Shown: positions 24,279 through 32,551 of the stretch, one piece after another
Position numbering within the stretch: the first letter of the stretch is position 1
How the letters are laid out: the number at the start of each line of letters is the position of its first letter
Assembly (NCBI GenBank): GCA_937139495.1
Contig: CAKZQC010000026.1
Coordinates: forward strand, 248,001-312,000
Source of the DNA: an uncultured Saprospiraceae bacterium
Lineage (GTDB): Bacteria > Bacteroidota > Bacteroidia > Chitinophagales > Saprospiraceae
Length of the DNA stretch: 64,000 nucleotides
Direction of reading: 5' to 3'
Notes under the pieces: model-generated
Seen by the model: only the letters and a program-made list of their open reading frames with translations
Database searches by the model: none
What the model was told of the DNA's origin: nothing
Made by a program: the position numbers and the translations under genes

Positions 24279-26126
24279 ATGGCAGATATTAATATCGCAG
24301 AACAAGACTTGCACCAAGAAGACGGACATCATGGACATGATGACCACCATCACGGTGACAAGTATCAGTCTTCTTTTGTAGACCGATATGTGTTCAGTCA
24401 AGATCACAAGACCATTGCCAAGCAGTTTTTGATAACTGGTATGTTTTGGGCTGTTATTGGGGCAGGAATGTCTATCATCTTCCGTTTGCAATTAGGTTTT
24501 CCTGATTCGGACATGGCATGGCTACAGCCTTTGCTAGGAGGATGGATTGAAATAGATCCTGTTACTGGATCAGGTGTTTTGAGTCCTGATTTTTATTACG
24601 CATTGGTCACAATGCACGGAACTATCCTTGTTTTCTTTGTATTGACAGCAGGATTGAGTGGGACATTTAGCAATTTACTGATTCCATTGCAAGTAGGAGC
24701 AAGGGACATGGCATCACCGTTGATGAACATGCTCTCATATTGGTTCTTCTTCTTGTCAGGAGCGATTATGTTTATCTCTTTGTTCTTGAACACAGGACCA
24801 TTCTCTGGTGGATGGACGGCATATCCGCCACTATCAGAATTGCCACAGGCATCAGATGGATCTAAAGCAGGAGCAACACTTTGGATTATTAGTTTAGTAT
24901 TCTTTGTGGTGTCTGTCCTTTTGGGTGGGATCAACTACATTACTACTATTCTGAATATGAGAACCAAAGGAATGCACATGTTCCGTATGCCTTTGACTAT
25001 TTGGGCGTTCTTGATTACTGCTGTTTTAGGTTTGTTATCTTTTCCAGTATTGGCATCAGGTTTCTTCATGGTTACTTTTGACCGTGTATTAGGTACTTCT
25101 TTCTTTTTGAATGAAATCTATGTAGCAGGAGAAGCATTGACAACTAGAGTAGGTGGTAGTGCTATCTTGTACCAGCATTTATTTTGGTTCTTGGGACACC
25201 CTGAGGTATATATCATTATTTTGCCTGCTATGGGTATTGTATCAGAAGTATTGTCTGTACATAGTCGCAAACCGATCTTTGGTTACAAAGCGATGGTTTT
25301 CTCTATCTTAGCAATTGCTGTGTTGTCGTTCTTAGTTTGGGCACACCACATGTATATGTCAGGTATGAATCCATTTATTGCTAATATATTTGTACTCTTT
25401 ACATTAATTATTGCAGTTCCGTCTGCGGTAAAAGTATTTAACTGGATTGCAACCATCTGGGGGGGGAATGTTCGATTTAACTCGGCTTTACTCTTCTCTA
25501 TCGGATTTGTATCTATGTTTATCTCTGGTGGATTGACAGGTATATTCTTAGGTAACTCTGCTATTGATATTCAGCAACATGATACCTACTTTGTAGTTGC
25601 TCACTTCCATATTGTAATGGGTGTTGCTGCATTCTTTGGTATGTATGCTGGTATTTACCACTGGTTCCCACGTATGTACGGACGTTTCATGAACGAAACA
25701 CTCGGTAAAATACACTTTTGGGGTACTTTAATAGGAGCATACGCTGTTTTTGGTCCAATGCACTACATTGGTATGGCAGGTGTACCAAGACGTTATTATA
25801 AATTTGATGGATTTGATGCCTTCAGTCAGTTTACTGAAATCAATCAATTCATAACAATAGCAGCGATTATTGTATTTGTTCTTCAAATTCTATTCATTAT
25901 CAACTTTTTCTACTCTATGTATAAAGGTAGAAGACAAACAGAAATGAATCCGTGGGGAGCTACTACACTAGAGTGGACTGCACCGATTGATGCTGGGCAC
26001 GGAAACTGGGACGGTGAAATTCCTGAAGTACACCGTTGGCCGTATGATTTGAGTCGTTATGAAGACAGAGAGTTTGTGATGCAGACAGAGCCATTAGCCG
26101 AAGGCGAGATGGACGGAGGACATTAG
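24279..26126 (+). CDS. ctaD: Cytochrome c oxidase subunit I (heme a/a3-CuB)
   Basis: 615 residues, about twelve transmembrane helices. It reduces O2 to water and pumps protons. All signatures are present: the low-spin heme His in TMHGTILVFF, GHPEVYIIILPAMG with the CuB His and the cross-linked Tyr, AHHMY with the two further CuB His, and DTYFVVAHFHIVMG with the heme a3 and heme a ligands. The HPEVY tyrosine marks an A-type oxidase rather than cbb3. The N-terminal 25 residues before the first helix are His/Asp-rich (DGHHGHDDHHHGD). It starts 87 nt after subunit II, and cyoE follows 27 nt downstream. Very secure. Confidence 0.98.
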   Translation: MADINIAEQDLHQEDGHHGHDDHHHGDKYQSSFVDRYVFSQDHKTIAKQFLITGMFWAVIGAGMSIIFRLQLGFPDSDMAWLQPLLGGWIEIDPVTGSGVLSPDFYYALVTMHGTILVFFVLTAGLSGTFSNLLIPLQVGARDMASPLMNMLSYWFFFLSGAIMFISLFLNTGPFSGGWTAYPPLSELPQASDGSKAGATLWIISLVFFVVSVLLGGINYITTILNMRTKGMHMFRMPLTIWAFLITAVLGLLSFPVLASGFFMVTFDRVLGTSFFLNEIYVAGEALTTRVGGSAILYQHLFWFLGHPEVYIIILPAMGIVSEVLSVHSRKPIFGYKAMVFSILAIAVLSFLVWAHHMYMSGMNPFIANIFVLFTLIIAVPSAVKVFNWIATIWGGNVRFNSALLFSIGFVSMFISGGLTGIFLGNSAIDIQQHDTYFVVAHFHIVMGVAAFFGMYAGIYHWFPRMYGRFMNETLGKIHFWGTLIGAYAVFGPMHYIGMAGVPRRYYKFDGFDAFSQFTEINQFITIAAIIVFVLQILFIINFFYSMYKGRRQTEMNPWGATTLEWTAPIDAGHGNWDGEIPEVHRWPYDLSRYEDREFVMQTEPLAEGEMDGGH

Positions 26127-26153
26127 TATTCAATCATTTAAAGTTTATATAAG

Positions 26154-27053
26154 TTGGCAACAACAGATAATAAAACAGCAAGCATAGGGAGTTTTCTGAA
26201 ACAAAAGCTAACAGATTACAAACTGTTGATCAAGTTCAGGCTTTCTTTGCTTGTTGTCTTTTCAGCCTGTATTACTTTTTCTCTTGGAGCAAATGTGGTT
26301 GATTGGCGAGCACTGTTAATCTTGGGGCTAGGAGGCTTCTTGATCACTGGAGCAGCCAATACCCTGAACCAAGTAATAGAAAAGGAATACGATAAATTAA
26401 TGAGTCGCACCGCTAACAGACCATTGGCAGCAGGGCGAATGGAAGTGCAAGAAGCTGTATTGGTAGCAGGGTTAATGAGTGTAGCAGGTATTTTGATGCT
26501 ATCCGCTTTCAATCCTCAAACTGCCGTACTAGGAGCATTATCCTTAGTTTCTTATGCTTTTGTATATACGCCTATGAAGCGAGTCTCTCCAGCCGCCGTT
26601 TGGATTGGAGCGATACCGGGAGCATTGCCGATGGCAATAGGTTGGGTAGCCGCTACGGGAGAATTAGGAAGCGAAGCAATATTTTTGTTTAGCATACAAT
26701 TCATCTGGCAGTTTCCTCACTTTTGGGCGATAGCTTGGGTAGCATACAAGGATTATGCAAATGGAGGGTTCTATTTATTGCCTTCCAAGAAAGTAGATGG
26801 AAGAGATAAAAGCACCGCATTGCAGACCGTTTTTTATGCTTTTTGTCTATTACCAATGAGTATTTTGCCTTACTATTTGGATATATCAGGCTTAGTTGCT
26901 TGCAGTGTCATGTTAGCGATGGGAATATTCTATTTGTTTTATGCTATCAAATTGTATATTGCTTGTACGGATAAAGCAGCTCGACAATTGATGTTTGCAT
27001 CTTTTGTTTATTTGCCTATTGTGCTGTTGAGTTTGGTGTTTGATAAAATCTAA
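26154..27053 (+). CDS. cyoE: Protoheme IX farnesyltransferase (heme O synthase)
   Basis: 299 residues, UbiA-superfamily prenyltransferase with about eight or nine transmembrane helices. It adds a farnesyl group to heme B, giving heme O, the precursor of heme A used by subunit I. Both active-site loops are recognisable: NTLNQVIEKEYDKLMSRT followed by NRPLAAGRM, and WQFPHFWAIAW followed by KDYANGGFYLLPS. The start is a TTG at 26154; in-frame stops lie just upstream and no ATG is available near the conserved N-terminus. Heme A synthase is not in the window. The next ATG begins 6 nt after the stop, so the genes are tightly coupled. Confidence 0.97.
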   Translation: MATTDNKTASIGSFLKQKLTDYKLLIKFRLSLLVVFSACITFSLGANVVDWRALLILGLGGFLITGAANTLNQVIEKEYDKLMSRTANRPLAAGRMEVQEAVLVAGLMSVAGILMLSAFNPQTAVLGALSLVSYAFVYTPMKRVSPAAVWIGAIPGALPMAIGWVAATGELGSEAIFLFSIQFIWQFPHFWAIAWVAYKDYANGGFYLLPSKKVDGRDKSTALQTVFYAFCLLPMSILPYYLDISGLVACSVMLAMGIFYLFYAIKLYIACTDKAARQLMFASFVYLPIVLLSLVFDKI

Positions 27054-27058
27054 CAAAA

Positions 27059-27637
27059 ATGATTACTGAAATAACAGGACCAAAAATAAAAAGAATTCAT
27101 CCTAAGAAATTTGCACTATGGATGGCACTCGTCAGTATGATTATGTTTTTTACCGCATTGACAAGTGCTTATATTGTGCGAAAAGCAGCAGGGAACTGGT
27201 ATGCTTTCGAAATTCCAAAGGAGTTTTTTTTGAGTGGAGGAGTTGCCTTAGTTAATAGTGTACTTCTGCACGTAGCTTACCGATTATATAAAGAACGAAA
27301 TTACACCATCTTCAAGTTATTAATATCTTTGGGGTTTGTGTTAGGAGTTGCATTTGTAGTATTGCAATATTTGGGCTGGCTCGCCTTGAATGGTCAAGGG
27401 GTTTACGCCCAAACCAATCAATCTAGTAGTTTCTTTTTGATACTAACACTTTCGCATGGATTGCACGTAATAGGAGCTATAACAGCGTTGATGGTCTCTT
27501 GGATATACGCCATTCGACCGAGTACAACCGCATGGACAGAAAAAAGACAATTAAGATTAGAATTGACATTCACTTTTTGGCATTTTGTTGATATATTGTG
27601 GATATATTTGCTAATCTTCTTTTGGGTACAACAATAA
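27059..27637 (+). CDS. Cytochrome c oxidase subunit III family protein (short form)
   Basis: 192 residues, five hydrophobic helices. The subunit III signature is clear at the C-terminus (TFWHFVDILWIYLLIFFW), and SHGLHVIGA marks the preceding helix. Subunit III stabilises the oxidase and guards the proton-uptake path. It begins 5 nt past the cyoE stop. A second, longer subunit III gene lies 88 nt downstream; a tandem pair of this kind is usual in the phylum. Which copy sits in the aa3 complex cannot be told from sequence. Confidence 0.93.
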   Translation: MITEITGPKIKRIHPKKFALWMALVSMIMFFTALTSAYIVRKAAGNWYAFEIPKEFFLSGGVALVNSVLLHVAYRLYKERNYTIFKLLISLGFVLGVAFVVLQYLGWLALNGQGVYAQTNQSSSFFLILTLSHGLHVIGAITALMVSWIYAIRPSTTAWTEKRQLRLELTFTFWHFVDILWIYLLIFFWVQQ

Positions 27638-27640
27638 CAT

Positions 27641-27688
27641 AGTACTCGAAAAAAGTACTGAAAATAAAGAGTGCCAACACAACACTCT
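27641..27688 (+). other. Two small dyads between the subunit III genes
   Basis: AGTACT-N7-AGTACT at 27641-27659 and AGAGTG-N9-CACTCT at 27668-27688. Neither has a U-tract. They may fold as adjacent mRNA hairpins that modulate stability or translation of the downstream genes. Confidence 0.35.
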
Positions 27689-27725
27689 ATGAAAATTAAA
27701 TAATAATAAAATTAAATTCGTAAAA

Positions 27726-28748
27726 ATGGCACACGATACTGCTATCGAAACTGAAAACCAAACTGCTGAGCAGCATGACACTTGGAATGGTGGTGAATCC
27801 CCGTTTAAAGCTAGTTATGGCAAATTGATGATGTGGTATTTCCTATTATCAGATGCATTTACTTTCGCAGGCTTTTTGATTGCCTACGGTTCTTTGCGTT
27901 TTAGTATGAATGCTTGGCCTGTTCCAGATCATGTATTTAGTACACTACCATTTGGTGGAGAAAATGCACCACTTATTTTCGTAACAATCATGACTTTTAT
28001 TTTGATTGTTAGTTCGGTAACCGTATTGAGAGCAGTACAAGAAGGTCACTTAGAGAATACTAATGCCACGGTCAAATGGTTGGTTATTACTGTTATTGGT
28101 GGTGCTGCGTTTTTGGGTTGTCAAGCTTGGGAATGGAACAACTTAATAGTACAGGAAGGGGTGACTATTTACAACAACCCTTTTAGTTCACACCTTGATG
28201 AGGGCAAATATATTACATTGGTAGAAGCGAAAGCTAACAACCCTAGCTTGATGCAGATGGAAATGGATGTTACTATCCATAATGGAGATGCTCATACAAC
28301 AGAATCATTGCCTTATTTGGTCGATAAAGATGGCAACAAATACTTTGAGAAAGTAAACCACCATTATTTCCACAGACATGGTGATGCCGTAGAAGGCAAA
28401 TTGGTGGGAACAACTGATGGCGGTAAAGTAGAAAAAGGAGAAGGTTATTTGATTGCTTACAGCGAAGGCGAGTACTTCCCTGGAGTGTATCAAACAGCAG
28501 AAGGAGTGGTGAAAACAGAGGAGATGGGACCCAAATCATTTGGTACGTTGTTCTTCTTTATTACAGGTTTTCACGGATTGCACGTATTCTCAGGATTGGT
28601 TATGCTAATAGTCATGGCAATGAATACAGCATCTGGGTTCTACCGCTCTAGAAACAACGGACACGAAATGGTAGAAAAAATAGGCTTGTATTGGCACTTT
28701 GTCGATTTAGTTTGGGTATTTGTTTTCTTGGCATTCTACCTACTGTAA
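27726..28748 (+). CDS. ctaE: Cytochrome c oxidase subunit III with large soluble insert
   Basis: 340 residues. N-terminal helices (YGKLMMWYFLLSDAFTFAGFL and on) and C-terminal helices (FHGLHVFSGLVML, then YWHFVDLVWVFVFLAFYLL) are standard subunit III. Between them, residues about 140-270 form a hydrophilic insert with many His, Glu and Gly residues (HHYFHRHGD; GGKVEKGEGYLI) and repeated beta-like strands. I recall similar inserts in other Bacteroidota but cannot verify this. Start at ATG 27726 (MAHDTAIET). The subunit IV gene follows after 76 nt, with a hairpin in the gap. Confidence 0.94.
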   Translation: MAHDTAIETENQTAEQHDTWNGGESPFKASYGKLMMWYFLLSDAFTFAGFLIAYGSLRFSMNAWPVPDHVFSTLPFGGENAPLIFVTIMTFILIVSSVTVLRAVQEGHLENTNATVKWLVITVIGGAAFLGCQAWEWNNLIVQEGVTIYNNPFSSHLDEGKYITLVEAKANNPSLMQMEMDVTIHNGDAHTTESLPYLVDKDGNKYFEKVNHHYFHRHGDAVEGKLVGTTDGGKVEKGEGYLIAYSEGEYFPGVYQTAEGVVKTEEMGPKSFGTLFFFITGFHGLHVFSGLVMLIVMAMNTASGFYRSRNNGHEMVEKIGLYWHFVDLVWVFVFLAFYLL

Positions 28749-28758
28749 CTAGCCTAAG

Positions 28759-28780
28759 TTGCTTACTAGAGAGTAAGCAA
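28759..28780 (+). other. Intercistronic hairpin between subunit III and IV genes
   Basis: TTGCTTACT-AGAG-AGTAAGCAA, a perfect 9-bp stem with a 4-nt loop. It is followed by ATCATTG, not a U-tract, so it is unlikely to terminate and may define an mRNA processing site. Confidence 0.5.
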
Positions 28781-28824
28781 ATCATTGATTGAAACATATT
28801 ATAAGATTAAAATAATAGAACAGC

Positions 28825-29259
28825 ATGGCACATTCACATGGTCTTAGCATAGAAGAACAAAGAAAAGCAGATATCGGTATTGGTGTAAAAGGATTTATCA
28901 TATTACTATTGATCACCTTTGGTGAAGTAGCTGTAGCAATATTTGGTAAGGGACTTTTGCCAGGGCTGGTACTCCGTTTGATAATGATTGCATTGAGCTT
29001 GTACAAAGCGTATTATATCGTTAGCATATTCATGCACTTAGGGGGCGAAGTTCGCTCTATGGCTATGAGTATCGTCTTACCAATGTTGTTATTGGTATGG
29101 GCGGTTATTGCCTTCCTATGGCAAGGAGAAGCGGTAAGAGATAGCCGCAATTATGTCAACGGTAATGATCCACTAAAAGAGAAAGCACCTAAAGCTGCTG
29201 ATGATAGATTAGGAATTCAAAAAGCAGATGATTTGCCAAAAAACATTTCTTTTGAGTAA
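28825..29259 (+). CDS. Cytochrome c oxidase subunit IV (prokaryotic)
   Basis: 144 residues with three hydrophobic helices (about 24-42, 50-72 and 80-97), the pattern of the small bacterial oxidase subunit IV (COX4_pro). The conserved YYIVSIFMHLGGEVRSM region matches the family. The N-terminus is MAHSHGLS and the C-terminal tail is charged. It is the last gene before a strong terminator, closing the main operon begun by actA. Confidence 0.93.
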   Translation: MAHSHGLSIEEQRKADIGIGVKGFIILLLITFGEVAVAIFGKGLLPGLVLRLIMIALSLYKAYYIVSIFMHLGGEVRSMAMSIVLPMLLLVWAVIAFLWQGEAVRDSRNYVNGNDPLKEKAPKAADDRLGIQKADDLPKNISFE

Positions 29260-29301
29260 TCTTACAGTCAATTTATAGCAAATCAATAAAGTTTGTTATT
29301 T

Positions 29302-29337
29302 AAAAGTGTTCTAAGTAATCCTTAGAACACTTTTTTT
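29302..29337 (+). terminator. Terminator of the ACIII/oxidase operon
   Basis: AAAAGTGTTCTAAG and CTTAGAACACTTTT form a perfect 14-bp stem around TAATC, followed by a run of T (29331-29337). It lies 43 nt after the subunit IV stop. Confidence 0.93.
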
Positions 29338-29351
29338 GTTGTAATAAGTAG

Positions 29352-29359
29352 TACTTTTG
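29352..29359 (+). promoter_or_regulatory. -7 element for the oxidase-assembly genes
   Basis: TACTTTTG (exact TAnnTTTG), 43 nt before the ATG at 29402. The nearest TTTG (29335-29338) is only 13 nt upstream and overlaps the terminator tail, so the -33 box is uncertain. It implies that the TTG at 29357 is not the start codon. Confidence 0.45.
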
Positions 29360-29401
29360 TGTGCAGAAACACCTAAATCAGCATTTTTTAAACTAAATAC
29401 T

Positions 29402-30088
29402 ATGAGCAATACTGTACCGAAGAAGAAAAAAAGTGCCTTTAGCTTTTTTGTATTCTTCTTTTTTATTGGCTTTTTACCAATTGCGACCTTTCTATTTTCT
29501 TACTTTGGGCTAAGTGTACACAAGGACATTAAAAGCGAAATGCGTTTTCATCAAGACTCTATACGCATTAATTTTGCAGGCTTGGACACCTATGTCGGAG
29601 ATACACTGACAAACGGAGACTTAATAGAGCAAATTGCTATTGTTGCTTTCTGGGAACAGGGCTGCGATATTGAGAAAACAGTGCAATGGCTCAAAGATCA
29701 GCGGGCTGCTTTTGGAGAGGAAGATCAAGGCAAAATGCAAACAATTATTCATAGAATCGGTAGCCCTACACCTGATAGCACTTGGAATGCTAATACGTTC
29801 CTGTTGGAGCATCGTCTAGATACTTTTGGCTGGAAAATACTAGAAGGGGTACACGCAGAAGCATATCCATTCTCAAAAGAAAAAAAATGTAACATTGTAG
29901 CGATGCTAGATGGCAGAGTCAGTCGAAAAGATAAAACAGGTGGGTATGTCAATGGTCCTATATTGGCAGATTATTACGACATGACGGACAAAACACAGAG
30001 AGAAAAATTATTAAGAAATATTACGATTGTATTGCCCAAAAAGGCAAGGAAATCTATAGAATTTAAAGCCGACGAAAAACTATTTTAG
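29402..30088 (+). CDS. SCO-like thioredoxin-fold protein lacking the CxxxC copper motif
   Basis: 228 residues from ATG 29402 (MSNTVPKKKK), chosen over the TTG at 29357 because a -7 element overlaps the latter. One transmembrane helix (about 13-35) anchors a periplasmic domain. Position between subunit IV and DUF420 is where a SCO1/SenC copper chaperone for the CuA site normally lies, and the strand IAIVAFWEQGC followed by a helix fits a thioredoxin fold. Where SCO proteins have CxxxC, this one has Cys88-Asp-Ile-Glu-Lys, so the second cysteine is missing. No obvious His ligand context remains. It may bind copper poorly or act in another way. Family assignment rests on position and fold pattern, hence moderate confidence. 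Confidence 0.68.
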   Translation: MSNTVPKKKKSAFSFFVFFFFIGFLPIATFLFSYFGLSVHKDIKSEMRFHQDSIRINFAGLDTYVGDTLTNGDLIEQIAIVAFWEQGCDIEKTVQWLKDQRAAFGEEDQGKMQTIIHRIGSPTPDSTWNANTFLLEHRLDTFGWKILEGVHAEAYPFSKEKKCNIVAMLDGRVSRKDKTGGYVNGPILADYYDMTDKTQREKLLRNITIVLPKKARKSIEFKADEKLF

Positions 30089-30091
30089 ATT

Positions 30092-30658
30092 ATGAAACCA
30101 GTACTCGATAGTCCGAACCCTGAAACGTACAAAAAACTAACGACACTTGTCAAAATTGTGTCTGTGGTATTGCCCATAGCTGTTGCCGTCTTATTCGGAC
30201 TAAAACTGAACATAGATTGGCCCTTTGATGTATATTACTTACCGTTTGCCAATGCCGTGCTCAATGGTAGCTGTGCCTTGTTCTTGATAGGAGCCTTGTT
30301 TGCTGCCAAGAGCAAGAAGATTGTACTGCATACTCGATTGATTTATGCCGCTATGCTATTTTCCTTGATTTTCTTGGTGATTTATATCCTGTATCATGTT
30401 ACTACTGGGCATACTGGATTTGGAGGGCAGGGGACAACCCGAACTATTTATTTTGCGTTGCTTATCTCGCACATTATTTTGGCGGCTATACAAGCACCTT
30501 TTGTCTTGTTTGCATTCTTGTACGGCTATACTGGTCAGATAGAGAAGCATCGGAAATTGGTCAAATTTAGCTTCCCTATTTGGTTATATGTTTCTGTGAC
30601 AGGAGTTATCTGTTACGCTATGATTGCCCCTTATTACCCTAGCAATATCTTTCAATAA
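30092..30658 (+). CDS. DUF420 membrane protein (YozB/CtaM-like oxidase assembly factor)
   Basis: 188 residues with five predicted transmembrane helices. It matches DUF420: early FANAVLNGSCALFLIGALFA, then RLIYAAMLFSLIFL, HVTTGHTGFGG, LISHIILAAIQAPFVLFAF and HRKLVKFSFPIWLYVSVTGV. The His in HVTTGH, in SHIIL and in EKHRKL are typical of the family. In Bacillus, the DUF420 protein CtaM is needed for an active heme-A oxidase. The gene begins 3 nt after the SCO-like stop codon, so the two are translationally coupled, and a small CPMC protein follows 13 nt later. Confidence 0.92.
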   Translation: MKPVLDSPNPETYKKLTTLVKIVSVVLPIAVAVLFGLKLNIDWPFDVYYLPFANAVLNGSCALFLIGALFAAKSKKIVLHTRLIYAAMLFSLIFLVIYILYHVTTGHTGFGGQGTTRTIYFALLISHIILAAIQAPFVLFAFLYGYTGQIEKHRKLVKFSFPIWLYVSVTGVICYAMIAPYYPSNIFQ

Positions 30659-30671
30659 AAAATAGAAGATT

Positions 30672-30962
30672 ATGAAAAGTACCGTTATGAAAATGAGCTT
30701 GCTAACGCTAGTTATTGTCGCTTTGGTGTTGTTGAACAGTAGCGAATTGGCTGCACAGTGTCCGATGTGCAAACTATCGGCAGAAACCAATCTGAAAGGT
30801 GGAGGCACGGCAGCTACAGGTCTGAACAAAGGCATTATTTATTTGCTAATGATTCCTTATGTATTGATGACTTCGGTGGGGTTACTGTGGTGGCGAAATC
30901 ATAAGTTATTCAAAGCAGAAGAGTTGGAACGAGAAGTTAGAGCATTGTTAGTACCTGCTTAA
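30672..30962 (+). CDS. Small membrane protein with CPMC motif, likely oxidase assembly
   Basis: 96 residues. A hydrophobic N-terminal segment (residues 8-29, probably a cleaved signal ending at LAAQ) is followed at once by Cys30-Pro-Met-Cys33. A Gly/Thr-rich stretch comes next, then one transmembrane helix (about 55-76, GIIYLLMIPYVLMTSVGLLWW) and a charged tail. The CxMC pair would face the periplasm and could bind copper. Its constant position after DUF420 suggests a role in oxidase maturation, perhaps supplying what the SCO-like protein lacks. This is inference; I know no experimental function. ATG 30672 is chosen; an ATG at 30687 is also possible. Confidence 0.78.
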   Translation: MKSTVMKMSLLTLVIVALVLLNSSELAAQCPMCKLSAETNLKGGGTAATGLNKGIIYLLMIPYVLMTSVGLLWWRNHKLFKAEELEREVRALLVPA

Positions 30963-30997
30963 TCTGCTCTGTATCAAAGAGAAAAGTGTATATTCGC

Positions 30998-31029
30998 AGT
31001 GCCTAAGTCAATTGATTTAGGCACTTTTT
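30998..31029 (+). terminator. Terminator of the assembly-gene operon
   Basis: AGTGCCTAA and TTAGGCACT (9-bp stem, 10-nt loop) followed by TTTTT. It lies 36 nt after the CPMC gene and only 24 nt before the next start codon, so the downstream gene may be reached by read-through or by a promoter overlapping the hairpin. Confidence 0.82.
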
Positions 31030-31052
31030 AATTTATAAAATGAAAAATAGAG

Positions 31053-32390
31053 ATGAAAAAAACAATACTAACGATTGCAATGACAAGTATCCTATTGCCG
31101 AACATACAAGCTCAAAATGTAGGCATAGGCACCAATAATCCTATCGAAAAACTAGATGTAAATGGTGATATGTACTTGCGTGGAGATGATATTTATTTTT
31201 CTCATGATGAAGCAACCAATATTAACAATGATTATCTTTCTTACGATGATGTCAATTCGTTAATTTTTGGTGGTCAAGGAGTTTTCCATTTGCAATCGGA
31301 TGTAGCACGTGGTAGAGCTTGGAATCAACCAACGGCTACAATCAGTGCTAGTGGAGGATATTTCTTGGGTAGAGTGGGTATCGGTACGCTCAATCCAGCT
31401 TCGATTACGCACATATCTGGTGGAAATGGAAGTGCTGTATTGACGATAGAGGCTGATGAGAACAATTCAGGTGAAGGGAATAATCCTCGTATTGATTTAT
31501 TGCAAGATGGTGGTACTGTTGGTGCTATGATAGGCTATTTTGATGGTGCCGTGAACAATGGTAATACCTTTCGGATAGGTATCAAATATAATGGGATAGA
31601 TGATTGGACGCCCCTCACGATTGATGCTTTAACCAAAAACATAGGCATCGGCACCGAGACACCAACCGAAAGACTCGAAATACAAGGAGGAGGACTTCAG
31701 TTTAATAATAGTTTTGGGATTGGGTTTGCAGGAGAGATTCCTAATGATGGTGTCGTATCTGGCGATAGAGCCAAAATGTATTATGATGGTGCTTATGGAG
31801 GAACAAACATTGATTTTTTGGTCATCGAAAAAACAGATGGAAATAGTACTGACCCTGATGGAGGAATTGCTTTTGCAATGAAAGGCTCTGATAATGTAAG
31901 AGAATCTGCTATGGTGATTAGAGGAAACAAGCGCGTTGGTTTACAAACTATTATTAGTCCTATCTATGCGTTAGAATTGCCGAATAGTACAACTAATGGG
32001 GTTGGACGAGGTCGAGCCAATGCTTGGGTTACGTATTCTGATGGACGTATCAAAACCAGTCGCCAGCCATTGACTTATGGACTCCAAACGGTATTGCAAA
32101 TGAATCCATTGCATTATCAACAGCATAACTCTACCAATGATGCAAAAGGAAATATTGTAATCGAAGAAGCGGCTAGTGCTGAGATTGGCTTTGTGGCACA
32201 AGAACTGCACAAATTGGTGCCAGAAGCAGTCTATGAACCAACCAATGAAACGACAGACCTTTGGGCGGTAGATTATACAAAACTGGTGCCTGTACTGACC
32301 AAAGCTATTCAGCAGCAGCAGGAAAGCATACAGCGTTTGGAGGAAAAATGTGCCACCCTCGAACAAAAAATTGAAAAGCTAGAGAAATAA
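31053..32390 (+). CDS. Secreted protein with C-terminal peptidase-S74 intramolecular chaperone domain
   Basis: 445 residues. A signal peptide (1-20, cleavage after IQAQ) is followed by NVGIGTNNPIEKLDVNG, the usual opening of phage-tail-like fibre proteins in Bacteroidota. The GIGTxNPxE motif recurs near residues 107 and 203. The middle is beta-rich and Gly/Asn-rich. Residues about 330-415 form the endosialidase-type chaperone domain (SDGRIKTSRQPL; IGFVAQELHKLVPEAV), in which a Ser-Asp pair of the SDxxxK type cleaves the chaperone off after trimer assembly. A coiled coil (about 415-445) ends the protein. It likely makes a trimeric surface fibre; the ligand is unknown. No T9SS sorting domain was seen. 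Confidence 0.88.
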   Translation: MKKTILTIAMTSILLPNIQAQNVGIGTNNPIEKLDVNGDMYLRGDDIYFSHDEATNINNDYLSYDDVNSLIFGGQGVFHLQSDVARGRAWNQPTATISASGGYFLGRVGIGTLNPASITHISGGNGSAVLTIEADENNSGEGNNPRIDLLQDGGTVGAMIGYFDGAVNNGNTFRIGIKYNGIDDWTPLTIDALTKNIGIGTETPTERLEIQGGGLQFNNSFGIGFAGEIPNDGVVSGDRAKMYYDGAYGGTNIDFLVIEKTDGNSTDPDGGIAFAMKGSDNVRESAMVIRGNKRVGLQTIISPIYALELPNSTTNGVGRGRANAWVTYSDGRIKTSRQPLTYGLQTVLQMNPLHYQQHNSTNDAKGNIVIEEAASAEIGFVAQELHKLVPEAVYEPTNETTDLWAVDYTKLVPVLTKAIQQQQESIQRLEEKCATLEQKIEKLEK

Positions 32391-32416
32391 CGCCTAGCCA
32401 GACACACTCTAAGAAG

Positions 32417-32459
32417 AAAAAAGCCTATAAAATCAACTGTTGATTTTATAGGCTTTTTT
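32417..32459. terminator. Bidirectional terminator between convergent genes
   Basis: AAAAAAGCCTATAAAATCAAC pairs with its full reverse complement across a 1-nt centre, with A-rich left and T-rich right flanks. It serves the S74 gene (plus) and the small membrane-protein gene (minus). Confidence 0.9.
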
Positions 32460-32551
32460 TACTGCTTTTGTAGTCCGTCCCTTGAAAAGGGTTGCAATGG
32501 TGTTAAACGTTGATTTTTGACTGCTTAAAATCACATAAAAGGTGTATGTCG

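Noticed and set aside
29357..29401. TTG at 29357 as the start of the SCO-like gene
   Set aside because: It overlaps the -7 element at 29352-29359; the ATG at 29402 gives a normal basic n-region and membrane anchor.
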